Assembly: GCA_012523085.1 (NCBI GenBank)
Contig: JAAYJC010000208.1
Coordinates: forward strand, 1 to 46,805
Reading direction: 5' to 3'
DNA from: Clostridiales bacterium
GTDB taxonomy: Bacteria; Bacillota; Clostridia; Oscillospirales; Oscillospiraceae
Length of the DNA: 46,805 nucleotides
The notes below the pieces were generated by a model, which was given only the letters and a program-made list of their open reading frames with translations, was not told where the DNA came from and searched no databases. Made by a program: the position numbers and the translations under genes. Numbering within the stretch: the stretch's first letter is position 1; every line of letters begins with the position of its first letter. This document shows, piece by piece, positions 26,616 through 35,364 of this stretch.

Positions 26616-28553
26616 ATGAGTAAGGGAACATTTTACATCACGACACCGATATACTATCCCTCGGACAAGCTTCACATCGGCCACACATACTGCACAGTTG
26701 CATCTGATGCAATGGCCCGTTACAAGCGCATGCAGGGGTATGATGTAATGTTCCTGACCGGGACCGACGAACATGGTCAAAAGATTGAGGTAAGCGCAGC
26801 GAAAGCGGGAATGGAGCCACAGCAATTTGTAGACCACATTGTCGGCGGTATTCTGGATCTATGGAAGCTGATGAACATATCCAACGACAGGTTCATCCGG
26901 ACCACAGACGATTATCATATCGAAGCGATACAAAAGATTTTCAAAAAATTATATGATAAGGGCGATATCTATAAGTCGGTTTATCGTGGGAAATACTGCA
27001 CACCTTGCGAAGCTTTCTGGACCGACAGCCAGCTTGCCGACGGCAAGTGTCCGGATTGCGGACGCGAGGTTTACGAGGCCGAAGAAGAGGCATACTTTTT
27101 CCGTCTGTCCGCATACGCGGACAAAATCATGGAACTGTTTACAAAGCACCCTGATTTTCTGGAGCCAGCCTCTCGAATGAATGAAATGATCAACAACTTT
27201 TTGAAACCGGGTCTTGAGGACCTCTGCGTATCGCGCACCAGCTTCAAATGGGGCATACCGGTCACCTTTGACCCCAAGCATGTCGTCTATGTCTGGGTAG
27301 ACGCCTTATCCAATTATATCACCGCTTTGGGCTATATGAACGAAAAATACAGGGATTTCGGCAAGTACTGGCCGGCTGATGTTCATTTTGTCGGCAAGGA
27401 AATTACGCGATTTCATTCGATTATCTGGCCTGCGCTGTTGATGGCGCTGGAGCTTCCGTTGCCGAAAAAAGTCTACGGTCACGGTTGGCTTTTGCTGGAA
27501 GGCGGCAAGATGTCCAAATCCAAAGGCAATGTCGTAGATCCTGTTGTACTCGCAGGTCGATACGGCGTCGATGCGCTTCGGTACTTCCTGCTTCGTGAAT
27601 TCCCCTTCGGAACCGACGGGGTTTTTTCCAACGAAGCTTTGATTGTACGGATAAATTCAGATCTGGCAAATGACCTTGGAAACCTTGTTTCTCGGACTGT
27701 TGCGATGGCGGAGAAATACTTTGGCGGCGTTCTTCCGCAAGTACGAAAAAGCGACGCGCTTGATGAGGAACTGATCAATCTGGCGACGGCGCTGCGCCCA
27801 TTGTATGAACAATATATGGAAACATATGCCTTCCAGTCGGCTTTGATCGAAGTATTTAAGGTCATCTCCCGCGCGAACAAATACATCGATGAGACAGCTC
27901 CCTGGGTCCTTGCAAGGGATGAAGCCAACCTCCCGCGCCTGGCCAGCGTTCTGTACAATCTTTTGGAAACCATCCGGATTGCATCTATTCTGCTTTCTCC
28001 TTTCATGCCCGACAGTTGTGAAAAGATCCGGAATCAAATCGGTGCGAAACCTGATAGCCTTACCTGGGACGCAGCTGGCAAATTCGGTCTCCTCCCGGCT
28101 GCAGTGAGCGTATCAAGAAGCGAAGCCATATTCCCGCGTATCGACTTAAAAAAAGAGCTGGAGGCTCTGGAAAAAGAAGCGTCGGTAAAAAACGAAAACG
28201 AGGCAGCGGCACAGGAAAAGAGCATTGCCGGCATCATTACTATAGATGATTTTATGAAAACAGATCTGCGTGTCGGCAGGATTCTTGCCTGCGAGCCTGT
28301 TAAAAAAGCGGATAAACTGCTGTGTATTCAAGTGGACTTTGGATCAGAAACCAGGCAGATTGTATCCGGCATCGCCAAATGGTATGCCCCCGATGATCTA
28401 ATCGGCAAGAATATTGCAGCTGTATTTAACCTTCAGCCTGCCGTAATTCGGGGCATTGAGTCCTGCGGGATGCTGCTGGCTGTCAGTGACGGAGACAGGG
28501 CGCGTGTAATTATCATCGACGACGATATCAGGCCCGGCAGCTCGATTTCTTAA
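26616..28553 (+). CDS. metG: Methionine--tRNA ligase
   Basis: A 645-residue class I aminoacyl-tRNA synthetase charging tRNA-Met. The HIGH box is PSDKLHIGHTYCTVASD, the KMSKS loop is LLLEGGKMSKSKGNVVDP, and the zinc knuckle is YCTPCEAFWTDSQL with KCPDCGREV. The anticodon-binding helical domain follows. The C-terminal domain from about residue 540 is a tRNA-binding EMAPII/Trbp-type fold (DDFMKTDLRVGRILACEPV, GIAKWYAPDDLIGKNI, SCGMLLAVSDG). AAAGGAG lies 11 bp before ATG. A GNAT gene follows 6 bp after the stop. Confidence 0.97.
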   Translation: MSKGTFYITTPIYYPSDKLHIGHTYCTVASDAMARYKRMQGYDVMFLTGTDEHGQKIEVSAAKAGMEPQQFVDHIVGGILDLWKLMNISNDRFIRTTDDYHIEAIQKIFKKLYDKGDIYKSVYRGKYCTPCEAFWTDSQLADGKCPDCGREVYEAEEEAYFFRLSAYADKIMELFTKHPDFLEPASRMNEMINNFLKPGLEDLCVSRTSFKWGIPVTFDPKHVVYVWVDALSNYITALGYMNEKYRDFGKYWPADVHFVGKEITRFHSIIWPALLMALELPLPKKVYGHGWLLLEGGKMSKSKGNVVDPVVLAGRYGVDALRYFLLREFPFGTDGVFSNEALIVRINSDLANDLGNLVSRTVAMAEKYFGGVLPQVRKSDALDEELINLATALRPLYEQYMETYAFQSALIEVFKVISRANKYIDETAPWVLARDEANLPRLASVLYNLLETIRIASILLSPFMPDSCEKIRNQIGAKPDSLTWDAAGKFGLLPAAVSVSRSEAIFPRIDLKKELEALEKEASVKNENEAAAQEKSIAGIITIDDFMKTDLRVGRILACEPVKKADKLLCIQVDFGSETRQIVSGIAKWYAPDDLIGKNIAAVFNLQPAVIRGIESCGMLLAVSDGDRARVIIIDDDIRPGSSIS

Positions 28554-28559
28554 CGGAGT

Positions 28560-28991
28560 ATGACTGATTTGGACGAGTTAAAGTTATTATACGGCATTGA
28601 AAATGTGCATTTCGATAAGCTGACTACAATGCTGTCCGGCGCTTACTGGACACCCGGTATCCATCTTGAAGAACTCAGAAAAGCGGCTGAGAACTCTGCC
28701 GTTGTGGTCAGCGCGTTTTTAAACGAAGATCAGATTGGTTTTTGCCGCGCGGTATCAGACAAAACACGTTTTGCCTATATTATGGACGTATTTGTTGACG
28801 AAAGATACCGCAGACGCGGAGTCGGTCTGAAAATGCTAAAGTACCTGATGGCTAACGATGAATTAAAGACGGTGTATCAATGGTTTCTGCTGACCAGATA
28901 CGCCCACGGATTTTATAAAAAGCTCGGCTTTCAGGACTTCTCCCGGCCGAACGATATTTTGGAGTTTCCCAGAACTCATAATGCCCGGTAA
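28560..28991 (+). CDS. GNAT-family N-acetyltransferase
   Basis: A 143-residue acetyl-CoA-dependent N-acetyltransferase of unknown substrate. Motif A is FAYIMDVFVDERYRRRGVGL, with the R-x-x-G pyrophosphate-binding loop at RRRGVG. The C-terminal ARYAHGFYKKLGF region is typical of small GNATs. It starts 6 bp after metG with a short ACGGAGT site, so it is cotranscribed with metG. A terminator lies at 28996-29031. Confidence 0.85.
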   Translation: MTDLDELKLLYGIENVHFDKLTTMLSGAYWTPGIHLEELRKAAENSAVVVSAFLNEDQIGFCRAVSDKTRFAYIMDVFVDERYRRRGVGLKMLKYLMANDELKTVYQWFLLTRYAHGFYKKLGFQDFSRPNDILEFPRTHNAR

Positions 28992-28995
28992 ACCC

Positions 28996-29031
28996 AAAAT
29001 CCCGCAGCGCGAAAACGCGCCGCGGGATTTT
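28996..29031 (+). terminator. Rho-independent terminator of metG-GNAT
   Basis: AAAATCCCGC (28996-29005) pairs with GCGGGATTTT (29022-29031); an inner GCGCG/CGCGC stem with an AAAA loop extends it. The stem ends in TTTT. It begins 4 bp after the GNAT stop and separates that operon from the amidohydrolase gene. Confidence 0.8.
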
Positions 29032-29071
29032 ATGGCTTATCCGTATTTATCGACAGAAAGGACCCCTTATT

Positions 29072-30346
29072 ATGGACTATACCGCATTGGCAGCCGAACA
29101 GGAAGCTTATATCATTGCCATGAGGCGTGAATTTCACCGATTCCCCGAAATCAGCGGAATGGAAGATAAAACGGTAAACCGCATATGCAATGAGCTTGAA
29201 AAAATGGGTATCGCATATGTAAACGTACCGAATGGCGGTGTCTTCGCATTTCTGGGCGATAAAAGAAAAGGGCAAACAGTGTTACTTCGGGCAGATATCG
29301 ACGCTTTGCCGGTAACGGAAAGCAATGTCAACAGCGGAGGCAGGATCAAGCCGGTGGTGTCGGAAAACCCGGGTGTCGCACATACTTGCGGGCATGACTG
29401 CCACGCGGCGATGCTTTTAGGCGCGGCAAAGGTATTATCCGAAAGAGCCCATGAGATACCCGGCAGGATCGTCCTGATGTTTGAAAGAGGCGAAGAAGGC
29501 GGCGGTAACATTGTTTATCTGCATAAATGGGCTTATGAAAATCATCTGCTTGCTCATACAAGCTTTGCCATTCATGTACAAGCGTCTCTTCGGAAAAATA
29601 AAATTCATGTGTTTGAAGATAGCGCGGCGGCCAGTTCCGTTGCATTTCGCATATCCATTACAGGCAAAACCGCACATGGCTCCATGCCGTCGGAAGGAAT
29701 CAGTCCAATCGATTGCTTTGTTTCAATGTATCAAACGCTCCAGACGCTCCGCATGCGTTTTACCTCCCCTTTTCATCCGGTTTCGTTTTCTATCGGTGAA
29801 GTGCATGCCGGTTCGGCTTCCAACATCATTCCGGGTGAGCTTGATTTTTCCGGCTCATTTCGAATGTATGATCTCCATACCGGGCAGAAAATCAAAGAAG
29901 AACTGGAGCATGCCGTTATGCAAACGGCCTTAACCTATCATTGCACAGCGCGATGCCGGATTATCGGTCCGACCCTTGCGCTGATTAATGACAGGGAATG
30001 CGCTGCATATGCTCATGAAAAGTTTCTAAACTGTTTTGGAAACGATTTTATGATGGCGCAAGACCCCTCTTTGCTCGGAGAAAGTTTCAGCCTGACGGCA
30101 AAGCTTTGGCCCGGTGTTATTATTTCACTCGGTATCAGAGATGAAGAAAGCGGTATCACGGCAGATCAGCACCATGAATGCTACGATGTCGCCGAAGAAT
30201 CCTTAAAGCTCGGTACGGCGGCTCATCTGTGTTATGCCATGGAATTCTTAAAAGACGGTCCGGATACCGAAGAAAGGGTCTTTAAAGGCGATATACGGGC
30301 ATTTTACCATCAGTATTTCCCTTCCCTCGAGCGTGCTTTTGATTAA
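29072..30346 (+). CDS. M20-family amidohydrolase/peptidase
   Basis: A 424-residue zinc hydrolase of the M20D amidohydrolase type (N-acyl amino acid or aminobenzoyl-type substrates). Catalytic and metal-site motifs are VLLRADIDALPV, TCGHDCHAAMLLGA and MFERGEEGGGNI, where the usual QPAEE is replaced by ERGEE with the Glu pair retained. The lid domain contains GKTAHGSMP and GSASNIIPGELDFSGSFR. A late His is in TADQHHECYDV. No signal peptide, so it acts in the cytoplasm. AGAAAGGA lies upstream. It is convergent with the exonuclease gene 53 bp away. Confidence 0.88.
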   Translation: MDYTALAAEQEAYIIAMRREFHRFPEISGMEDKTVNRICNELEKMGIAYVNVPNGGVFAFLGDKRKGQTVLLRADIDALPVTESNVNSGGRIKPVVSENPGVAHTCGHDCHAAMLLGAAKVLSERAHEIPGRIVLMFERGEEGGGNIVYLHKWAYENHLLAHTSFAIHVQASLRKNKIHVFEDSAAASSVAFRISITGKTAHGSMPSEGISPIDCFVSMYQTLQTLRMRFTSPFHPVSFSIGEVHAGSASNIIPGELDFSGSFRMYDLHTGQKIKEELEHAVMQTALTYHCTARCRIIGPTLALINDRECAAYAHEKFLNCFGNDFMMAQDPSLLGESFSLTAKLWPGVIISLGIRDEESGITADQHHECYDVAEESLKLGTAAHLCYAMEFLKDGPDTEERVFKGDIRAFYHQYFPSLERAFD

Positions 30347-30399
30347 TTGCATCAAAATCATGCCTATAGCTGTATAACGACATGCACGGCTTGTTATGC

Positions 30400-31347
30400 T
30401 TATTCATCATCTTTTTTTCCCGCGATCAGAGACAAAAATTCGTTTTCACGAATCACACACAGCGTTGACAACCCGGAGTTGATGAGCTTATATGCCTTTT
30501 CCTCTTTTGTGCTGATTCCGGTATTTCCGACGAGTTTAATATCTTGTTTTCCGACAACCAGGTAATCCGTGTTCTTCGATACTGTCGATTTAATGACAGC
30601 GCCGACATTGACGGCATTTTGCATCGCAATCGCCCGGTCGACGGACAGTTCGCCGGTAAAAACGATACTCTTTCCAAATAAGGGGTGAGATTCATCCGCG
30701 TCATCGGTTTGAGGAACAATATCTGCCGGTCGGACATTTGGAAATCTTTGATATCTGGGTTTGCGCTGTGCAAAATGATACGTTTTATCAGCGCAGAGCT
30801 CTGAAAATCGATTTAGGCGGACATGCTTGTTTTGTGCGAGATATTCCCCAATTCCGGCACATCCGGCCATTTTCAGGATTTCAATGACCACCTTCGCACA
30901 GGTTACGGCGTCGGCCGCAGCGTTATGGTGGTTATCTAGTGGGATGCTGAGCGCACCGGCGCAGTTTTTCAGCGATTTGCTGCCCCCGATATATCCCCTC
31001 GCCACGGTGATGCTGTCAAAATAATCAAAATCGATAACTTCGCTTTTCAATGCATTTTTTAATACAGACATATCGAAAACAGCGTTATGTGCCGCAATTG
31101 GAACACCCATCTGAAAATACTTTGCAATCACCGGAAACAATTCGTCAAACGACGGCGCGTTTACAACATCCTGTGCGCGGATGCCGTGCACAAGTGTCGT
31201 AGTCCTCGTGAAAACAGAGTCCGGCGGCTTAATCAATGAATAGAATGTTTCAACAACCTCCAAATGCGCAACAGCTGCGATTCCGACAGAGCAAGCGCTG
31301 TCATATCGTTCTGTCGCAGTCTCAAAATCAACCGCGATGAAATCCAT
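30400..31347 (-). CDS. DEDDh 3'-5' exonuclease with BRCT domain
   Basis: A 315-residue protein of the DnaQ/epsilon-type exonuclease fold. Exo I is AVDFETATERYDSA (D and E), Exo II HNAVFDMSVLKN, and Exo III has the His-Asp of HHNAAADAVTCAK. The C-terminal ~85 residues (HPLFGKSIVFTGELSVDRA, TVSKNTDYLVVGKQD) are a BRCT domain like that of ligases, possibly binding DNA ends or phosphoproteins. Such DnaQ-BRCT proteins are common in Bacillota; the exact repair role is not known to me. It begins 18 bp after the TIGR03943-type gene, so it may be the last gene of the zinc operon. Confidence 0.88.
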   Translation of the reverse strand: MDFIAVDFETATERYDSACSVGIAAVAHLEVVETFYSLIKPPDSVFTRTTTLVHGIRAQDVVNAPSFDELFPVIAKYFQMGVPIAAHNAVFDMSVLKNALKSEVIDFDYFDSITVARGYIGGSKSLKNCAGALSIPLDNHHNAAADAVTCAKVVIEILKMAGCAGIGEYLAQNKHVRLNRFSELCADKTYHFAQRKPRYQRFPNVRPADIVPQTDDADESHPLFGKSIVFTGELSVDRAIAMQNAVNVGAVIKSTVSKNTDYLVVGKQDIKLVGNTGISTKEEKAYKLINSGLSTLCVIRENEFLSLIAGKKDDE

Positions 31348-31365
31348 TCTGAAAAGCTCCTCTCT

Positions 31366-32094
31366 TTAGTACGGATATATATACGGACGATCCGGTTCCA
31401 TAACGACAGTTACGCTTTCTGCGAATATGCAGGGAATGATCCCACCCTCAAACTTCGTTTTTTCGATTGTACCATGCACCTTTACCCAGGAGCCCGAAGG
31501 AAGCGCCGAGGCGCCGTCGTATCGGCACAGCAGACCTATCGGCTGCATATCGGCTGTACAGCAGACCATCATCAGCCTTGCCGGAACAAATTCGTTGTCT
31601 GCAAAGGATTCACTGTCCCGCAGCACAAAACCTATTACCTCCACAGCCGTACCCTCATACTGCTCAAGACGATTGTATACCTCGTTAATGCAATCGTAGA
31701 AATTATCGCTGTCCATTATGAGCAGTTTGCTTTGCATATCCGCTTTGCCGCCGCCAAGCGTGCCCGGGCTGAGAATTTGCAGGCTGCCGACAGATCCAAC
31801 GCTTGAATCGAGGGGTTTCGCGGGCAAAGTAACGGCAATAACCAATGGAAATGCAAAAAACAGCAGGGATCCGGTTTTTTTTTCGGATTTCCGAAATACA
31901 TCCGGCAGCAGAAAAGCTGCGATCACTATCATGGCTATAGCCCCGAAGATCATAACCGGGACAATCCTTGGATGCACATATAATATAACCGAGTCCGTAA
32001 TAACACAGTTCAGAAAAAATACCGCAAATCCCAGCAGTAGTATTATCTTCGACACGGCGTTCGTATTGATACCGCGTTTTTTTGCGGTTTTCAC
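31366..32094 (-). CDS. TIGR03943-family permease partner
   Basis: A 242-residue protein. At least two, probably four, membrane spans are in the first 95 residues (IILLLGFAVFFLNCVI, ILYVHPRIVPVMIFGAIAMI, LLFFAFPLVIAVTL). A soluble domain follows, containing VIGFVLRDSESFADNEFVPARLMMVCCTADMQPIG; the RLMMVCCTAD motif is diagnostic of the family that always pairs with PF03773 permeases. The start is GTG 32094, backed by GGTGGAG. Role: by association with zinc genes, probably metal (or metal complex) movement; the biochemistry is undefined. Confidence 0.85.
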   Translation of the reverse strand: MKTAKKRGINTNAVSKIILLLGFAVFFLNCVITDSVILYVHPRIVPVMIFGAIAMIVIAAFLLPDVFRKSEKKTGSLLFFAFPLVIAVTLPAKPLDSSVGSVGSLQILSPGTLGGGKADMQSKLLIMDSDNFYDCINEVYNRLEQYEGTAVEVIGFVLRDSESFADNEFVPARLMMVCCTADMQPIGLLCRYDGASALPSGSWVKVHGTIEKTKFEGGIIPCIFAESVTVVMEPDRPYIYPY

Positions 32095-32123
32095 AGCATC
32101 TCCACCTATAACCTAAATGCGTT

Positions 32124-33224
32124 TTATTTAATAAGAAAAGCGAAATAGCTCAGAACGATAAAATTGGTTAGAACAATAATCAATACGAGCTTTAACACAA
32201 AGCGTCTTTTAAAACCGGCAATCAACATCATGATGTTTTTGATATCCATCATCGGTCCGAAAACCATAAATCCCATAATCGAGCCTAAAGAAAACCGCCC
32301 GACAAAGCTTCTGGCGATAAAGGCGTCCGATGTCGAACAGGCGGAAAACAAAAACGCAGCGGACATCATAATCAGAAGCGGCAGCGTGTATAGCGAACTC
32401 AGGCTGCCATAAATCGATTTTGGAATAAGCGTCTGTATGAGACTTGTCATGCACGCGCCAAATACCAGATATTTCCCAACGGCGAAAAACTCATCTCCTG
32501 CATGTGTGAAAAATATCCTGAGCTTTTTCAGCGCTTCATTTTTTGCATGCGGTGTTCTGCCGTGTTTAACGAAGTGGTGATGCTCCTCTTCCGGGCAACC
32601 GCATCTAGAATTCTTTTCGTCTGCTTTTCGCAAAACGGGTTCTCCGGCGGGAAAAAGCACAAGCACGATCCCCGTAATCAGTGCGATCAGAAGACCGAAC
32701 ACAATCCTGTAGAGCATGATATCCGGCCTTCCGGGAAAAGCATATATTGTCGATATGATTGCAACGGGGTTGACAATCGGTGCTGAGAGCATAAACGTGA
32801 CCGCCACCGGCAACGCTACGCCCTTTTTCACAAGTCTGGTCACAACCGGAACAACGGCGCATTCGCAAACAGGGAAAAACAATCCTGCAAACAACGCAGT
32901 CAGAAACCCGAGTCCGTTTTTTACCGGGAAAAGCCTGACGATAAACGCATCCGGGATAAAAACATGAATAGCCGTCGAAATAAAAACCCCGATCAGGACA
33001 AAAGGAAATGCCTGCATCAGAATGCTGATGAAAACGATGCTGAATGTTTGAAAATCACCTGCAGCGATGATATTCAGGTATCTCAATACGCTAAAAGTCA
33101 TATAAGCTGCTGCAGCCGCCAATAGCCCTGTCCAAGGTAAGCTGAACCTGTCGCATTTTTTTGCGATTTCAGATTCGTTGCTCAGCTTTGCACTGCCGGC
33201 ATTTCTCATCACACTAAACCCCAT
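32124..33224 (-). CDS. PF03773-family permease
   Basis: A membrane protein of about 366 residues with roughly eight spans in two halves. The conserved pore motifs are ALFAGLFFPVCECAVVPVVT and FLFSACSTSDAFIARSF, each with Cys. Between the halves is a Cys/His-rich cytosolic loop (CGCPEEEHHHFVKHGRTPHA) that looks metal-binding. The family (formerly DUF318) pairs with TIGR03943 proteins; here the pair lies directly downstream of zur and znuACB. Start is uncertain: ATG 33224 or 33209, both after weak sites; the ORF runs upstream to 33269. Confidence 0.82.
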   Translation of the reverse strand: MGFSVMRNAGSAKLSNESEIAKKCDRFSLPWTGLLAAAAAYMTFSVLRYLNIIAAGDFQTFSIVFISILMQAFPFVLIGVFISTAIHVFIPDAFIVRLFPVKNGLGFLTALFAGLFFPVCECAVVPVVTRLVKKGVALPVAVTFMLSAPIVNPVAIISTIYAFPGRPDIMLYRIVFGLLIALITGIVLVLFPAGEPVLRKADEKNSRCGCPEEEHHHFVKHGRTPHAKNEALKKLRIFFTHAGDEFFAVGKYLVFGACMTSLIQTLIPKSIYGSLSSLYTLPLLIMMSAAFLFSACSTSDAFIARSFVGRFSLGSIMGFMVFGPMMDIKNIMMLIAGFKRRFVLKLVLIIVLTNFIVLSYFAFLIK

Positions 33225-33284
33225 TTCGCCGCTTTGAGGCCGCTTAATAGTGTTAATACATCCCGGCAATATAGCGTATGTGCA

Positions 33285-33731
33285 TCAGAGCGCGTTTACC
33301 GGGTCTTCCTTTTGCCTGCATTCCGGGCAGTAGCCGAAAACATTCAGCCTATGCCCTGTAATCGTAAAATCCGTTTTTTCTTCAAGCGTCTTTTCGTAAT
33401 TTCTGAGCGGGCAGTGCTCTATAGCCAGAAACTTTTTACAGCTGAGGCAGACCAAATAGTGTTTATGCACCATCCTGTTGAATTCAAAAAATGTCCTATC
33501 GCCTTCCGGTATATTCACTTTTGAAACAAGGTTTTTTTCACATAGCGTTTCCAGTGTTCTATACACTGTGGATAAATTTGCGGACATTTTTCTTAAACGA
33601 AGCTCGGTATAAAGCTGGTCGGCCGATACGGGCCGGTCGCTTCGTTCCAGGGCTTCAAGAATTGAAATCCGGTGCTTTGTATTTTTCAGTCCGCTGCTTT
33701 TAATGATTTCACTGAAATCCCATTTTTCCAT
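33285..33731 (-). CDS. zur: Fur-family zinc-responsive repressor (Zur-like)
   Basis: A 148-residue Fur-family regulator. The winged helix is LKNTKHRISILEALERSD with STVYRTLETLCEKNLV. The dimerisation domain carries the metal ligands HKHYLVCLSCKKFLAIEHCP and the second structural-zinc pair in YCPECRQ (CxxC and CxxC). Placement behind znuACB and in front of metal permease genes strongly suggests a zinc repressor (Zur) rather than Fur or PerR, but that is inference. AGGAGGGG is 4 bp upstream of ATG. A candidate operator lies at 36256-36270. Confidence 0.88.
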   Translation of the reverse strand: MEKWDFSEIIKSSGLKNTKHRISILEALERSDRPVSADQLYTELRLRKMSANLSTVYRTLETLCEKNLVSKVNIPEGDRTFFEFNRMVHKHYLVCLSCKKFLAIEHCPLRNYEKTLEEKTDFTITGHRLNVFGYCPECRQKEDPVNAL

Positions 33732-33748
33732 TGCGCCCCTCCTATAAT

Positions 33749-34594
33749 CTATGATAACTTGCCCGCTGTAATCATTCTTTTTTTAATTTTTTCGCAAATT
33801 GCTTTCGCCGTATACAAGATCATACAGCAGGCAACAGACAATGTGACAATCGCAGCTCCCGATGCGATATTCAATTCATATGAAATCCAAAGGCCCGCAA
33901 AACAAAACACAGTGCCGAAGATGATCGAGTAAATGATGCGGTTTTTCAAATTCGATGTCAATGCGGCGGCAGCTGCCGCAGGTGCTGCCAGCAGCGCCAG
34001 CACAAGGATAATGCCGACAACCTTGATCAAGACGACAACGGTCATAGCGGTTAATACTAAAAGCGCATACTCCATGACCGCTGTTTTCATGCCAATAATA
34101 GAGGCAAATTCATCGTCGAACAAATAGGCTTTCCAGTTTTGATAGAAGATGAATACGACGAGCGTTACAATTACAGTCAAGCAGATCATCAGGGACAGGT
34201 CCGATTTTGTTACCGACAGGATGCTGCCGAACAGATATGATCCCATATCCGGCGGATAGCCCGGCATCATGGCGATGAACAATATACCAAGAGCCATACC
34301 GAGGGACCAGAATAAAGCTATGATTAGATCGGAGCGGTTTCCACCTTTTCTTTTGATATAGCCGATCCCTAAAGCCGCGCAGACAGAAAAGATAAATGCG
34401 CCGATGATCGGTGTGAAACCCATCAGGTATCCAAGCCCGACTCCGCCATAGGAGGTGTGCGCAATCCCGCCGCTCATCATCACAAGCTTTTTTTCAACAA
34501 TAATCACTCCGATGATACCACAGACGATGCTCGCGAGTATGCAGGCAAACAGAGCGTTTTGCAAAAACCGATAGTGCAGTAAAGCGTCAATCAT
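33749..34594 (-). CDS. znuB: Zinc/manganese-type ABC transporter permease
   Basis: A 281-residue integral membrane protein of the ABC-3 metal permease family, with about eight spans (FACILASIVCGIIGVIIVEK, ALLVLTAMTVVVLIKVVGIIL). The family motif IVEKKLVMMSGGIAHTSYGG is present near residue 30-45. The start codon overlaps the znuC stop (ATGA), indicating translational coupling. With ZnuC and ZnuA it should form a high-affinity importer; zur follows 17 bp downstream. Confidence 0.92.
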   Translation of the reverse strand: MIDALLHYRFLQNALFACILASIVCGIIGVIIVEKKLVMMSGGIAHTSYGGVGLGYLMGFTPIIGAFIFSVCAALGIGYIKRKGGNRSDLIIALFWSLGMALGILFIAMMPGYPPDMGSYLFGSILSVTKSDLSLMICLTVIVTLVVFIFYQNWKAYLFDDEFASIIGMKTAVMEYALLVLTAMTVVVLIKVVGIILVLALLAAPAAAAAALTSNLKNRIIYSIIFGTVFCFAGLWISYELNIASGAAIVTLSVACCMILYTAKAICEKIKKRMITAGKLS

Positions 34595-35364
34595 TGACTT
34601 TCTTCCTCCTCATGCTCCCTGAGCACCCTGTGTGGCACACCATGTGCAATCAGGTCGACCGGGCAACCGTACAAGGTGTTGACAATGGATTCGGTCAGCT
34701 CCGGTTTTCCATGATAAATGAGCTTCCCGTTTAAACATGCCAGTCGTTTGACCTGAGATGAGATGGCCAGCAAATCGTGCGTTACCAAGACAATCGTCAT
34801 ATCCCGGCTTAACTCCTCAAGCAGCTGATAGATCGAAACTCTTGATACGGCGTCCACACTGGCTGTCGGCTCGTCCAGGAGAAGAAGCCTCGGGCTAACC
34901 GCCAAAGCCCTCGCGATCAGCATTTTTTGAAATTCTCCGCCGGACAGCTCCGAAATTTGACGCTTCGCAAGCGCTCCGATTCCCACTCTTTCCAGCAGTT
35001 CGTGCGCTCTGTTATTGTCTTTTTGCGTAAACCGAAACAACGGAGAAAAACCGGGCTTCATCAATCCCGTTAAAACGACTTCCAGCATGCTGATGGGAAA
35101 ATGCCGGTCCATTAAAGCGAATTGCGGTACATACCCGATCGCCGGTTTATTTTTACCGGCTTTTTGACCGTATACTTCCACAACACCCGAATCAGCGGGC
35201 ACAAGACCTAAAATTGCCTTTAACAGCGAGGACTTTCCCCCGCCGTTCGGCCCGATGATGCCCAGATATTCACCGTCCTCAACATCCAGACAGACATTCG
35301 TCAAAGCGGGTGTTTTCCCGTAATATACCGTTAGATTGTCTATGTGAACTGCATTTTGGGTCAC
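34591..35364 (-). CDS. znuC: Zinc/manganese-type ABC transporter ATP-binding protein
   Basis: A 257-residue ATPase subunit. Walker A is GPNGGGKSSLLKAI, the signature is ISELSGGEFQKMLIARAL, Walker B is LLLLDEPTASVD and the switch His is VLVTHDL. The start is GTG 35364, overlapping the znuA stop (GTGA). The C-terminal tail is acidic (LREHEEEESQ). Confidence 0.92.
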   Translation of the reverse strand: MTQNAVHIDNLTVYYGKTPALTNVCLDVEDGEYLGIIGPNGGGKSSLLKAILGLVPADSGVVEVYGQKAGKNKPAIGYVPQFALMDRHFPISMLEVVLTGLMKPGFSPLFRFTQKDNNRAHELLERVGIGALAKRQISELSGGEFQKMLIARALAVSPRLLLLDEPTASVDAVSRVSIYQLLEELSRDMTIVLVTHDLLAISSQVKRLACLNGKLIYHGKPELTESIVNTLYGCPVDLIAHGVPHRVLREHEEEESQ

